Shown piece after piece: positions 31,851-44,033 of a stretch of 64,000 nt of DNA. Origin of the DNA: Perognathus longimembris pacificus. Its lineage: Eukaryota; Chordata; Mammalia; Rodentia; Heteromyidae. Both the position numbers and the translations under genes were made by a program. Below the pieces are notes generated by a model that worked only from the letters and a program-made list of their open reading frames with translations, was not told where the DNA came from and searched no databases. The stretch covers positions 58,896,828-58,960,827 of the forward strand of contig NC_063172.1 in the NCBI RefSeq assembly GCF_023159225.1, written 5' to 3'. Position 1 is the first letter of the stretch. Every line of letters starts with the position of its first letter.

Positions 31851-32984
31851 ATGAGACTGGAGGTTGTAGTGCTGCATACAAGTGCAACATGCAAGGATTA
31901 CAAGCCTCAGAATCCAGGTGGCAACTAGAAGCTGAAAAAGACAAGGGACAGATTTCCCTTCAAGGCCCTCAGAAAGGAGGAATGCTCTGCTCACACCTGT
32001 CCTAACCCAGAAAGGTGAGCTCAGGGTTTCTCCACACTAGAATGACATGTGGGCATTGCTTTAAGATACTAAGTTTGTGGCCACTTGTCCCAATGGCAAT
32101 CGAAAAATGAATACAACTGTTGTATGCCAAACAGACTGGCAAACATGAAACCTAAACACTTGTGTCGCTGTGAGTAGACAAAGATTCTGAGAGTAGAAGT
32201 CTAAGAGGGTACAATCACTTTATAGTAAGGTAATTTTCTTCCTATGTATTTTCTAGAGAACATCTTACATAGCAAGCAGAAAGATGTGTACAATGAATTG
32301 CCAGCAGCAGTGTGTAATAGTGGAAATACTGAGCACATCTACATCGCCTCTGAGTGTGGGGCAGGGGAGATAGAGATTCTCAGAATGAGTTCTTGTATAA
32401 AGGAAATACACTAGAGCAATATGCATCCAATAGAGCTGGATATGAAGGACATCACCATAGCTGAACTTGCTCAGACTCCAATTAGATATATTCAAAACAG
32501 AAAAAATAAAATTAATGGACAGAGTTGTACAACATGCTCAAGGACAAAGAAATACGTAACACAGATTTCCAGCAGGATAGCTAGAGAAGTAAGATGAGAA
32601 GACACTCCAAAGACGGGGTCTCTGATTCATAGCTGTCTATAGCATCTGAATTTGTATGATTTTTATTCCTAATGATAAATGATACATGGATATATAGACA
32701 CAGATGTGCAATAACTAAAATCTGTCTCTAAAAGCAAAAGAAGTAGTATCAGTAGACATCATGAGTGATAAAATCTATCGTAGTCCACTTATAAGCAAAG
32801 TCTTTCCAGAACTGCACTGACTACTCAAAGTTAACTTTAAAATTCTATATTTGATTTTTTGGCAAGCAATGAAAAAGGCCATTTGTCATTTTTGACCATG
32901 GCTTTACATAAGGATTTAAGAAGAATGATTGATGTTTTTGTTTTCTTTTTGTCGTGTTTGTTGATTTATCTGTCTTTGGGAGAG
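31851..32984. other. No recognisable feature
   Basis: No repeat family or exon recognised. Confidence 0.45.
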
Positions 32985-33212
32985 TAAGAAGGGCACAGAA
33001 ATGGAGGGACAAGGAGGGAAAAAATGCAGCAGTGATAGTAGACACTATGTTGAAAGTGAACTGTTCTATATGAGTAGGAATGGGAGGGAGAAACTGGGAG
33101 AGAGCCAGGCAAGGGGTGATTTTGTCCAAAAAGAAATATACTCATTACCTGACTTATGTAACTGTAACCCCTCTGTACATCACCTTTATAATAACAACTT
33201 TTTGAAAAAGAT
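32985..33212 (+). mobile_element. L1 3' end, A-type
   Basis: 'gaaatatactcattacctgac' and 'gtaactgtaacccctctgtac' then 'catcacctttataata' form the A-type L1 3' tip. The purine-rich upstream part (32985-33120) is the 3' UTR. 5' truncated. Confidence 0.8.
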
Positions 33213-34289
33213 TACAAAGAAGAATAATGAAGCTTTTAGTAGACTTGGAATAAGGGATTCTTCTTGTTCCCATGTGTGAAACAGTTCCAGAGCAGCATAT
33301 GGATTTACTAAACAACAGGACCATTGCATAAGGGAATCTTTGGTCCCCACCACTGCTGAGACTCCCTAACCAAAACCCTGCTAAGCTGCAGATGTGACGG
33401 AGAAGGTAGTGTCTGAATGGAAATACAACAGGTAGGCTGCTCCTTGAGCATGACCTTCAATCCTCCTGGAAAGCCAGATGTCAATATTATTCATTCAGCC
33501 AAGATAAAAATGGAATACACTGCAATGAACCATTATTTGCTGAGTTTTGCCCCAAGTACCACAAGTCTTAGCGTGAGCAGCAGGTTTTCCTTAAAGCATA
33601 AATAAAAAATGGACAGATGGCATTAAGACTTTCCTGAAAGGTTTTAAAAAACCATAATCTTTAGAAGGAATAGGGCTTTCTTGGGTGCAAAGAAATAGGA
33701 TACAAGGCTCTAGAGAAAATAAGCAAAATGGTTTGGTACTCATTTTTCATTCTCAATAAAATATCGATGGAATGTACTGTCAAAATATATTTGGTAAACT
33801 GTACAGTGTACCTTATATTGCAGCTTTTTGCATTTGTGAACACAAAGAGCATGATCTTCCAAAATGCTCCAAAATAATAGGTGTAGAAAAGAAGATTGAA
33901 TCTGGTTTATATGTTTGGTAGGTAATAAAACCATCAAAATTGCATGTAAATAACTTTGTGTATGCTGTACAACCTAAAAAATATGCACTGAGTATTTTGT
34001 CTTTCTCCATTTGATTTCAGAAAGATCATCTGTATTAACATCTTTACAAGTCATTAAGTATGTTGAACATTTTATTTCTAATGTTTGTAAGCATAACCTT
34101 TGGTTAGTTTCAATTCCATAGCTAGAGAAGGATGTTCAAGTCTAAGATACATTTATTTATCAAATGCAAAGAGTATCATTTTGGGTTAGAATAGATAAAA
34201 AAAATTATAGTTGGGGATTATGTATTTTTACAATAGTAAAATGAAAACACTAAAGAACATACTTTTGACTTTTTGTTATTTCCTGTTGC
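33213..34289. other. No recognisable feature
   Basis: AT-rich; no repeat or exon recognised. May be unique sequence. Confidence 0.45.
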
Positions 34290-34640
34290 TTTTTTGAAGC
34301 GATTCTTTCATTTAAAATGTTCCTATTACTTTGTAGAAGACACAGAACAGGCGACTGCCTTCAGTAGATAGTTGTTATAGTCTCTTTCAATTGTTTTTTG
34401 TCAAGACTAACAAAGCACAGAAAACAAGAAAAATATCCACCGAAAATTAATGAGGCATTTAATTCATTGCGCAAGTTTTAATTGTATTCATCATTTTTAA
34501 GTGAACTTTTAAATTTCACTACAGTTTTAGATTTGCCAAGAAATATTTTTTACAAGGTTAGAGTTTTCATGGTGTGCACTTAGTTCTCTCTATTATTATG
34601 ACATTAGGATGATGGTACACTTTGTTACAATTAATGAATC
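34290..34640. other. AT-rich block, candidate conserved noncoding DNA
   Basis: No repeat signature. It holds a perfect C/EBP-type palindrome TTGCGCAA (34467-34474) beside several TAATT/ATTAA homeodomain-like cores. This is only a candidate from appearance; conservation was not tested. Confidence 0.2.
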
Positions 34641-34739
34641 AACATCCATGTGTTAGTATTAAACAAAACCCATCCTTAATTTGGAATTCCTTGGTTGTTA
34701 CCTACTATTCATTTTTCATTACAAGAGCTCATCTAAAAT

Positions 34740-35062
34740 TCCACATTTGTTTTCTTTTCCTATCTCCTTAGGCTTCACTTGGCTGTGATGGTTTCTCAGA
34801 CTTAGTTTGTATTTATGACCTTGTCAGATTTGAAGAGTCCTTGTCAGAAATCTGGTAGGCTGCTCTTCAACTGGAATTTGCCTGAGCTTTTTGTCTTGAT
34901 TGAACTGCGGCCCTGTATTTTGGGGAGGAAAACCTCAGAGAGAGGGTAGACTGCTACTTTCACCTCATGTCGGAGTGATCAACATGATTTGTCACAGGTG
35001 ATATTGAGCTTGACCCCATGGCTGAGGTGGGGGTTAATCAGGTTGATCACTGTCACTTAACT
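34740..35062. mobile_element. Probable ancient L1 (L1M-class) noncoding end
   Basis: 'tattttggggaggaaaacctc', 'gatcaacatgatttgtcac', 'gatattgagcttgacccc' and 'ggctgaggtgggggtt' match in order a common ancient L1 3'-end block. Strand not determined. Confidence 0.55.
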
Positions 35063-37104
35063 ATGGGGGGGGGGAGTCTCCTTTTCTATCATGTAATCTT
35101 TTTTTTTTCTTAAATCAATTGTGAGGATTGAATTCAGGGCTCTGGTGGCTGTACACACATGAGTATCCACTAGTATTCTATATGTTAACCATCTACATAT
35201 ATAATTAGCTACACCTGGAGATACACTGGTAGCTCCAACTCGCGTCATTAGTCACTCAGGCACTGTGACTTGTTCATCCATACCACAATAGGAAGCACCT
35301 TTGTCAACTAGAACATACTGCTGCTAGGTGGTTTTCTTTTCCCCTGGGTCTTGCAGTTTCCACTTATTTCTAGTCACTTTGGCCAGGACCTTGCTCTACA
35401 CATATCCACATATCATTGGTATTATTGTTTAAAGAAAAGAGAAGCAAAGAATAGAGAGTTTATAAATTTTGACACAGTAATATTTCTTGTTTTATTGGAA
35501 AAATAAAACAAAAATCAGCAATACAAAGAAGACCCTAGTTTCAGTATTTTATGTGGGAAAAAAAAAGCCTTTAGAACAATTGCACAGGTCAAGAAACATT
35601 TTCCTACACTACACGAGAAATTTAGAATACAACATACAGGATTTTATTGATACAGTAGGTTTTATTTATAAGCACTTCTCCAGTGTCACTTGGGGTCAAC
35701 AGGCCAGCTACACAAATGAAAGCAGAGCCTAAGAAAAAAGATGAAGACCCCAGGGTGGACATGTTTCACAAGAGTTCTGATGACTCCAGGTTATAGACCA
35801 GATCTGTGTTATTTATCTCTTACATTCCATGCAATATCATATTCAAATTCAAAGTCTGAACATACTTTTGAGTATTACTAATGGGTTGTGAAATAAGAAC
35901 TTAGACCCTTCGTTGCCAAACTCTACGAAAATGTTTCTAAGTTCAGCTCCTAAAACAAATCTAAAAGAATGAGTACAATTCTGATAAAAAGCTTTGTGCA
36001 GCTTCTTGAATCTAACAAAAAATGTTTAAAAAATAATGTTTTCCTGCCATATTGTTTTGGAAAAATAATACAGAAAAAGTCTGTACAAATAAAGTGCAAT
36101 TCCAATTTTTCTCTCATATTTTCATTCCTTGGTTAGTTGAATTTGCAGTTGTGGAACCTGCAAATATAGAGGGCTGGCCATTTTAACTCCCTACCGCTAG
36201 AACAGGGAATAAACTACATCTACTTTGTTCACGACTAGAGTACAGTGCCTACAAGGGTAGATGACACATGGTTAATGGCCTTAAAATACTACTTATTCTA
36301 AACTGAGTAATTAGAATACATTGATTAACAATAGAAATAAGTTCTGCTAGTGTTCAGACTCCAAATCAGAATCTCAATCTAGACCCTGGAGATCCTAATA
36401 TATTGGAGTAGCACTAAATCTATCGTTGAAAACATGTATGTCTCCAAGTCTAAGTCCTAATTCCCATGTTATCCAATTAGAGTTTACTCTTTCCCAGCCA
36501 AAGGGTCAAAACTAGACTTCTTTTGGACTCAGAGTAAGAATTCATTTCATCCTAATGCATTTTCTTTCAGAATGTGCTCTGAATTATGGGTAGAACAAGA
36601 CAATCAAAATAGTTTTGACACAATAGTTTACCATAATCTAGTTACTTAGTAGAAAATTATGTTCTGTTTGAAATACCAATCCTAATTTAGATCTACTGTG
36701 GCTCCTTTCACAATATTGTTAGTGTAATGAAAATTAACTGAAAAGCAGACATCGCACCTCCTACTGAAGTGAGCTTCAAATTCCAAAACAAAAACATGAG
36801 CAGACATAATCCCCAAGGAAAACCACAAGTATCCAGACATAAAGAATCTACGTCTGTATTAACAAAAACCCAATAACCACCAAAGCAATGGGTGTTTTAC
36901 TTGCTTTTTTTTTTCTTGCCTAAATAGCATTATGGAGAAAAACGATTTCTGTAGGAGAAAGTCTGAATAACTGGGTTCTTCCCCGGGCACCTGAGCAGGC
37001 CTGGGCTTTTTAGCAGTTATCAAGCAAGGCTGAGTCCTAGGAAGGGTGAGGGAGAAAAGCAGTCCGTGCTTCAAGTCTATGGGGAACACTCAGAGGGTTT
37101 AGCT
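35063..37104. other. No recognisable feature
   Basis: Mostly AT-rich sequence without a recognised repeat. A weak antisense ID-like stretch ('gaggattgaattcagggctc' near 35123) may be a SINE relic. Polyadenylation-like AATAAA at 36088 occurs in text resembling a transcript end, but no exon is seen. Confidence 0.4.
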
Positions 37105-37290
37105 CTGTAGTTCTCAAAGAGACGTCCTAGGAGTCTGAGCAGAAATAGCAATCAGGAATTTGTTAGAAATACAAATTCTTAGGCCCCGTCCCAGAACGAT
37201 TGGATCGGGCATTCCGGGAGATAGCTCTGTTCTGGTTTGGCAAGCCCTTCTGGGGATTCTGCTGCACACAGGCTTGGTAATCGCTAGTGT
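37105..37290 (+). mobile_element. MER5A-like hAT-Charlie MITE
   Basis: 'gtagttctcaaagagacgtc', 'gaatttgttagaaatacaaa', 'ttcttaggccccgtcccag' and the end 'ggcttggtaatcgctagtg' match MER5A, a short nonautonomous DNA transposon. The termini resemble the caGtGGTTCTCAA inverted repeat. No transposase. Confidence 0.78.
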
Positions 37291-37952
37291 AGAAGAATTA
37301 GCTGAGGCCTCCTGAGAAGAGGCTTGCCAAGTCCAGCACCAGACTAGTGCAGTGTTTAAGGAAGTTACATAGCATACCACGCACTGTCCTGGTTTGCTAG
37401 AGACTATCTTGGTTTGAGCAATCTTCTGCACAGTTCCAGGCTGCCTATATTTTCAGGGTATTTTCCTCTAAAGCACTTCTCCCACTGTGTCCCTCCTAAT
37501 AGTTAACCAAACCATAACTGGCTATCTCAAGATCTGCTATATTACTCTATCCAACACATAGTTTAGTTGAGGAACGTTTCTCCTTACTACTAACATAATC
37601 TGAGCCTTCTATTGCCTAGGCTTCCTGGATAAATCTAGATATGCTCAGCTGGGCAATCTCTTACCTGTTTTGTGTAGGATATCACTGAACTATATTTCAT
37701 GTTTCTATCCTGCTGTCTTATCCTCCTGAGTACCCTGGTCAGCTATCTCTGCAAATATGGATGTGTTCTTAGAAATTCTGTGAAAAATTATTAGGGTTTA
37801 AGGGCTACACTATGACTCTCATAGGCTGTGAGTACTTTGCCTTCATGGGCTTCTTTCTTCTAAACATTAAATTTCATAATTGCATTAATATAAGATAAAG
37901 TGGTCCAGAATGAATTGTATCACTTCCTTTTCTTCTATTAAAAAGAAATTAA
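37291..37952. other. No recognisable feature
   Basis: Nothing recognised. Confidence 0.45.
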
Positions 37953-38166
37953 AGTGCGCCATTGGCTCACACCGGTAATCCTAGCTACTTAGGAGGCTGA
38001 AACCTGAGGATTGTGGTCCAAGCCAGTCTCAGCAGGAAACTCCATAGGCCTCTTATCTCTAATTAACCACCAAAAAGCTGGGCTGTAGAGCTGCGTCTCC
38101 AGCGGGAGAACTCTGGCTTTGAGGACTAAAGTTCAGACAGTACCCAGGCATGGAATTCAAGCGGAA
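37953..38166 (+). mobile_element. 7SL-Geo chimeric SINE
   Basis: 'gccattggctcacaccggtaat' character, 'cctagctacttaggaggctg', 'cctcttatctctaattaacc' (7SL part), then 'gctgggctgtagagctgcg' and 'gtacccaggcatggaattcaa' (Geo part). The tail is the AGGGG array. Confidence 0.82.
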
Positions 38167-38198
38167 GGGGAGGGGAGGGGAGGGGAGGGGAGGGGAGG
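38163..38198 (+). repeat. (GGGGA)n array, G-quadruplex potential
   Basis: Six runs of four G separated by single A. It sits where the SINE tail should be, so it probably arose from that tail. Confidence 0.93.
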
Positions 38199-38754
38199 AC
38201 TCACAGGTCCCAAGACGTCCCGGTTGCCATGCCTGCACCTGTCCTGCTGCAGCTTGATTGATTCTACCTGTAGCAATGAAATGGTACCTTGAGGTTGAGA
38301 TCCACATTCACCTCCTGACTTTTGTTCTGAATTAATTTGCCCTGGTGTTTATTTTCACCAAATTTATGTATTTTTATGCTGGCCACTTTCTATAGATTAA
38401 AACTTTCTTTGAATTATTTCTTTAACTCTAGTTTCTAGCCTTATTCTGACTGCTGCCTTTTGAATTTTGCTTGAACTAACCTTTAAAGACAACAAGGACC
38501 CCCAGCCCACTCTGGCCAGGATCAGATCTCTGATACTAGGTATGGCGTCCCTGGCTACCACTCATCTAGGAGTTGAGGCAACTATCTGCATGAGCAAGCA
38601 TTTGGCCATCCACCAATGTAGGATTATGATTCATGTGCACCTGCTCAGATTGCTTAAATAGAGCGATTGCCACTTAAATCTTTCTGCAGCAAAACTATTT
38701 CGTCTCTGTCCTCCCCTTCCGTCTTTCTCTCTCTCACATACCATGGAACCGTAA
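38199..38754. other. No recognisable feature
   Basis: Nothing recognised. Confidence 0.45.
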
Positions 38755-39072
38755 GCATATAAAACAAGCCTGTCATCCTCACTACTCAGTTGGCTAGCAT
38801 CAGGAGGATCGGAATTCAAGGCCAGACCAAGCAAAAAAGTTCATCCGGCTTCGGTTGAACATAAGAATCTGGGTGGTCACATGCTTGTCAACCAGCTATG
38901 GTAGGACCTGTAAAATAAGACAATCAGGGCCCAGGTGCAGACTGAGGCAAAAAGCAAGACTCTACTTCAGAACATCCAGTGTAGACCAAAGCAAGAGATG
39001 TGTTCTAGTAGTAGAGTACTTGCTTAGTAAGCACTAGGTTTCGAGTTCAAACCCCAACACTAACAACACACG
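38755..39072 (+). mobile_element. Composite 7SL-7SL-ID SINE
   Basis: Two 7SL-like units ('gcctgtcatcctcactactc' at 38770; 'gtggtcacatgcttgtcaacc' at 38872) followed by an ID unit with 'agtagtagagtacttgcttag' and 'gagttcaaaccccaac'. Complete example of the family. Confidence 0.75.
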
Positions 39073-39439
39073 CTTACACTCACTCAACGTGGAGAAGTCT
39101 CATCTTCCTTCCCCAGGGTTCAGCTAAGGAACTTCTCCAAAACTTTGGGATTTCAGGATAGCCACTGCCTCTCTCAGAAGCTGCCTGCTCAACCTGGATG
39201 TCTGCACATCACCATCAGGAAGCAACCTGCCATTCACAGCAGCAACTTGGATAGTTTACACACTTGTTTTATTCTTGCTCTTGAATCTTGAGCAGCTGAT
39301 CCAAGGCATTCTCCTACTGCAGATTGCCGGGATGTGGTGAGCTACGTTTAACTGATGGGAGCATTTGGGGTAGTGAATGTTATCCTTTCCTTAAGCTAGT
39401 CTAGGAGAGCATGTGTATCTTTAATAAGATTGTAGTTAC
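39073..39439. other. No recognisable feature
   Basis: Nothing recognised. Confidence 0.4.
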
Positions 39440-39700
39440 ATTCTTTAAGAACTATACATGTTCTATATTTATTTGTCTTGAAATAGAAATTTTTCATATT
39501 TAATGAGGCCTTGGGATGCAATTGATTGCCTTTTATTAGCAATGTTTAAATATTCATGAAAATATTATAATTCTGTTTGCAACTTTTTCAGACAGAAATA
39601 AATCATTAATAATGCACTTTTTGATAGTACATCACATAGGGAGTTTGCAAAGTCAAAATGCTGATGCTTAATTGAGAGTCCAAGAAAAACCACAGTGGTG
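39440..39700. other. AT-rich block, candidate conserved noncoding DNA
   Basis: Contains 'tttaaatattcatgaaaat' (39545-39563) and 'taataatgcac', clustered POU/homeodomain-like cores, without repeat signature. Candidate only; conservation untested. Confidence 0.2.
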
Positions 39701-40439
39701 GCAAATCGCCACCAGTAGAAAATGTGCAGATCTAAATGGACTCAAACTCTACTGGCTTCAAATGTCAGAATCTATGTATTAAAAGCAATGAAGCATGTGG
39801 GTGGAAGGAATATTAGCATGCATGAGATAGAAGTAACATTTTCCTTTCCTCATGATGTTCTAACTCATGTGATTTCACATGCCTGGCCTCCAGGCCTCCT
39901 ACCTAATTTAACAAATAAGAATTTGCGTCTCTAGTCTTCAAATGGAAATAATAAAGAAGGAGAAACTGAGTGCTGAAGTGGGAAAAATTAATCTTCCTCC
40001 TCCCATTTCTTACAAACTTCACCTCTCACTCATAGGAACAAATCCTTAAATTATAACTCATGTTCTAGTCTATCCATACAGGAAATATTTTGAAAATCTC
40101 CCCCTTACACAGTTACCTCTGGCAAATCTATTGTAGGCCCGTTTGTCAGACTCTCGTCACCTCTCCTCTGCTCTCTTGCCACTTATGATGCTTTTATTTT
40201 TTTTAAATATATAAATTTATAAATTTATTGTACCCTGCTCATCTAAAAGAATTTTCTTTCTGTGGAATATCAATGACTTCTCTCTAATAAAATCCAATGA
40301 CAGCAGCCCAGATCCTTTTTTATCAGTATTGACACATTGATTATCTATACACAAAACTCTTCTTCACTCTCAGAAATAATACACATTACCTTGTTTTTCC
40401 TGTTTGTGCTAGCACATTGTTTTCCTCCTTAATTATTAT
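39701..40439. other. No recognisable feature
   Basis: Nothing recognised. Confidence 0.4.
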
Positions 40440-40800
40440 TTTTAAGTAGATGAACAAATGAGGTTCCATATAACAACGGAGTTTTGGAATACAATGCATT
40501 TTGATCAGGGTCATTCCCTTCAATGTTCTCATCCCCCTTCAAGCCCAACCTTTCCCTTGACCTTCTCATTTTTGTAGTATATACAATGAATTCTTGACTG
40601 CATTCATCTTCCTTCTAGCCCTCTTTCATTTTCCCCTCCTCCTCTGACCCCAGCTACCTCTTGCCTGTGTCCTTTTCCTATTGCTTATTTTGTTGGGCTT
40701 TGATTTGTCTCTCTAAAAAATAACAATTCATCTCTCAGTAGAGATGATCTCTCAGTAGAGATCAGTTAATTTATTTGTAACCATATGCATACTATAGTCT
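40440..40800 (-). mobile_element. L1 3' UTR, B-type, antisense
   Basis: 'aagtagatgaacaaatgagg', 'ttctcatcccccttcaagcc', 'tatacaatgaattcttgac' and 'ttgttgggctttgatttgtc' form the complement of the B-type 3' UTR, as at 44712 and 62108. It holds a doubled hairpin 'atctctcagtagagat' near 40731-40763. Confidence 0.75.
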
Positions 40801-41099
40801 TGCTTTTACTCAAGAGATTTCCAGCTAGAATCAAGGCATTTGGGCAGCTGCATTTGATCTAGCATGTTCTACAAAAGTATTAAAACTCCTTTGCAGTGCA
40901 AGGTACCACTTGGGAACCTTGAGTCATGAAATTCACTAGTTAATGTGTGAAGACAGTAATTTGGGTCCAGAGTACATTTCCCTATGGAAACAGTGCTAAA
41001 CATGGGAGTCAGGGTCTAATACAAGGCCTGAAGGGCTATATAGACCATGAGATTCAAAATAAATACTACAGCAAATGCTAGCAACTATGGTTGGTGTGA

Positions 41100-42680
41100 G
41101 TGCCTCCACAAAGGGCCATGTGTTACAGACTTCTGTGTTACGCAAACTTTCCATTGCTGTGACACAAAGACAATTTTCTGGGTCCCTAGTATATTGGATA
41201 CTCACAACACTAGTCAGAGTGGGATTTCTTATAGTCCTCTTTGGAAAAGCCCCCACAAATACCATGCAGAAATGAGTTTTATTACTCTCCTATTCACCTT
41301 CCAATCCAATCAACTTCACAATCAAGATTAACCATCAAAATTCTGCACCTAAGCCAAAACACTCTAGCCCTCCTCCCAAAAGATTCTTGTCTATCTCATA
41401 ATGCAAAAGGTGTTCAGACTATCCATCACAATTCCAACATTGCTCAAGAGGTCGTGTAAGGCCTCCTCTGGGATCCAAGACAAACTTAGCTGTGAACCTC
41501 TGTAAAATCAAATTAATCACACACTTTATAGATAAAATGGAACATAATGAACATTCCCATTTCAGAAAGGAGGAATAAGAGCACAGTTAAAAAACAAAAA
41601 GGAATGAGAACAAAGCAAGACCAAAACCAGGAGAGCAATCATGAAATCCTATAGATTCACATCAGGCACCTGTGGCACCTGGTGTCCTGGTGTGAGCTGA
41701 AATGGGCCTGGGCAATCCCATCCTAATAACCTTGATCTTCATACCCCACACAGACTCTTTCTTGAGTTGGTTCTGCTCATTGCCTACAACTTTCCTTGGA
41801 AGACATTCCACATCATGGGGCTCGAACTCAGGGCTTAGGTGCTGTCCCTGAGCTTTTTCACTCAAGGCTAGTGCTCTACCATTTCGAGCCACAGTGCCCC
41901 TTCTAGTTTTCTGGTGATTAATTGGAGATAAGAGTCTCACAGATTTTTCTGCCCAGGCTGGCTTTGAACCTTCAAACTATGATCATCAGATCTCAGCCTC
42001 CTAATTAGCTGGGGTGACTGGTATAAGCCCCTGGTGCCCAACTTCCGCATTGTTGTCATATCTAAATTCCTGAACTCTCCACTGCATCTTTGGTTTCACT
42101 GTCACAACTCTATGTATCACTCTCTCAGAGGCTACCCATACAAACTCTGATCCTGTCTCACATTATTTTATCTCCTAAGCCTTACTTTGAGATCTGTATG
42201 GAAGTTTCCATGCCTTCCTAACTCTTGTATTCTATATGCCTAAAAAAATAGAATCACAGAGATGGTGTCAAAGACTGCCTTCAGCTCAAGCAGTAGCCAG
42301 GCCCCCATAGAAAAGTGCAATCGCCTCTGACTAAGTGATGGAATGTGAGAAAACTCTTCTCTAGGTAGCCCTCTACAAACAGGGAGAGCTGGGTTTTTCT
42401 GTTCAAAGCAAACTCTTTCAAAGGTGTTAAAATGTTTACACTAGAATCCACAGTGGATTGGGGCTCAGGAAGTTTCAGGAATATCCTCAAGCATCTTTCC
42501 TACTGTCCCAATGTAAAATAATGGCCTGAACTCTTAGCCATAAATCCATTCTTGATCCCAATATCATAGGCAATTAGTGTCTAGAAAATCTATCTTGTTT
42601 TTCTTTTTTCAAATCCTTCCATACTGTTTTGACTCCCTATTGTCACTGTAAACTTGCAAAAAGTAGCCAGCAGTTATAGT
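41100..42680 (-). mobile_element. ERVL-MaLR internal region, antisense, interrupted
   Basis: 'gacaaacttagctgtgaacc' then 'tctgtaaaatcaaatta' (41481), 'gaggctacccatacaaactc' (42129), 'gtatggaagtttccatgcc' (42197) and 'gaaaagtgcaatcgcctctg' (42310) match in order the noncoding internal part of MaLR elements as found in antisense. A SINE splits it at 41808. No gag/pol frame is visible. Confidence 0.65.
41808..42045 (-). mobile_element. 7SL-Geo chimeric SINE, antisense
   Basis: Complement of the Geo monomer ('ggggctcgaactcagggc', 'cactcaaggctagtgctc', 'agccacagtgcccc') then the 7SL part ('gcccaggctggctttgaac', 'agatctcagcctcctaatt'). Confidence 0.85.
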
Positions 42681-42799
42681 ATAATATCCTATCAGTAATT
42701 CATAGATCTATTTAGCACTTCACTAAAGAAGGCATATAAGTCATATTTCAAATGATTAGTTAGGAGACTGACAGACAGCAGTCATTACTCAATGGAAGA
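42681..42799. other. No recognisable feature
   Basis: Short interval; nothing recognised. Confidence 0.3.
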
Positions 42800-43170
42800 T
42801 ATACTAGTGCTGGGACTCACCTGTCACCATTTTGTACATTTTGTACTTGAGATGTTTTGCAGTTAAAGTGATTGTATATTCCATGCCAGTTAAAATATGT
42901 CACTAATGAGGCAGACACCACAGGTTGTCTCCAGAGATGTTGTCAAGGCAAGGATAGTGTTCTGTGAGGACCCTAATGAACCCAGCTTCACAAAAGAACA
43001 TTGCCATCAGCTTGCTTCCTTCTCTGCAATAACATTCCAGCTTCCAATAACATTGTGAGAAATGCTTAAATGTCATTTAAAATGCAAATACATTATTTTC
43101 ATCTCTGAGGTTGGCAATCAATTTAAGTTTGACAATTAAGTACAACAAAGATATAGAGGAGTGAGCGCGT
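42800..43170. other. AT-rich block, candidate conserved noncoding DNA
   Basis: Contains a perfect octamer ATGCAAAT (43082-43089) and dense AT motifs ('cttaaatgtcatttaaaatg'), and no repeat signature. Candidate only. Confidence 0.2.
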
Positions 43171-43407
43171 GATGAGATGTAGAGTTTCACCAAAGGGCTA
43201 ATTTGGGCTTAGCACTGTCTACCAAAATTACACGTGACTGCCAATGTGAGCAAGCAGTTCCACAGGTGAAAAATTAGAGTGAAGACTACTCAGGCCCTGT
43301 TTCCAAAATTCATGTAAGGACCATTCTTCACACTATGAATTCATTCACTCCACAAATATTTATTTGGTGCCTCCAAGGTGAGCATAATAATTATTAAATG
43401 TAATTTT

Positions 43408-44033
43408 TTTCTTTATTGTCAAAGTGAAGTACAGAGGGGTTAGAGTTTCATATGTAAGGCCGTGAGTACATTTCTTATCCAACTTGTTATCTTCTCCCTC
43501 ATTATCCCCCACCACCCACTCCCCCTCCCCGCCCCATGAGTTGCATAGTTGTTTACATCAATTGTTTTGCAAGTATTGCTTTGGGAATGGTTTGCGTTTT
43601 TATCCCTTGTCTCTTGATTTTGATATTCCCTTTCCGTTCCCTAGTTCTAACACATGTATATACAGTATCCAGGGTACTAAGATCAGATACAGTGACAGCA
43701 GGGGTAAAACCACAGGAAGGGAATACAAGGGGGGGGGGGAAAGGTACAGTTTCACATGGCATGCCGAAAATAATTACAAGAATGACATAACACTTGTTTC
43801 CATAACATGGAGTTCATTTCACTTAGTTCATTTTATGTGTTCATATGGGCATAGCTATTGGCTATTTTAATCTACTATGACTAACCTAAACATGTACTAA
43901 TTATTCCCTATGAGGGAAACCGTGACATCCATGCTTCTTTGGGTCTGGCTCACTTAGTATGAATTTTTTCCAAGTCCTTCCATTTCCTTACCAATGGGGC
44001 GGTGCTGTTCTTTCTGATAGAGGCATTGAATTT
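43408..44033 (-). mobile_element. L1 3' segment of twin-primed insertion
   Basis: Antisense A-type L1: poly-T side at 43401-43410, tip complement 'tgtcaaagtgaagtacagagg', pyrimidine-rich block at 43496-43533, and the ORF2 end near 43960-44033. It meets an opposite-strand ORF2 segment at 44034. Target duplication at 43391-43407. Confidence 0.9.

Noticed and set aside
35890..36130. AATAAA-containing text that resembles the 3' end of a transcript
   Set aside because: No upstream exon or coding frame supports it, and AATAAA is expected by chance in AT-rich DNA.
41047..41459. Overlapping plus- and minus-strand frames of 66-94 codons
   Set aside because: They lie in MaLR internal-type noncoding sequence and overlap each other on both strands.
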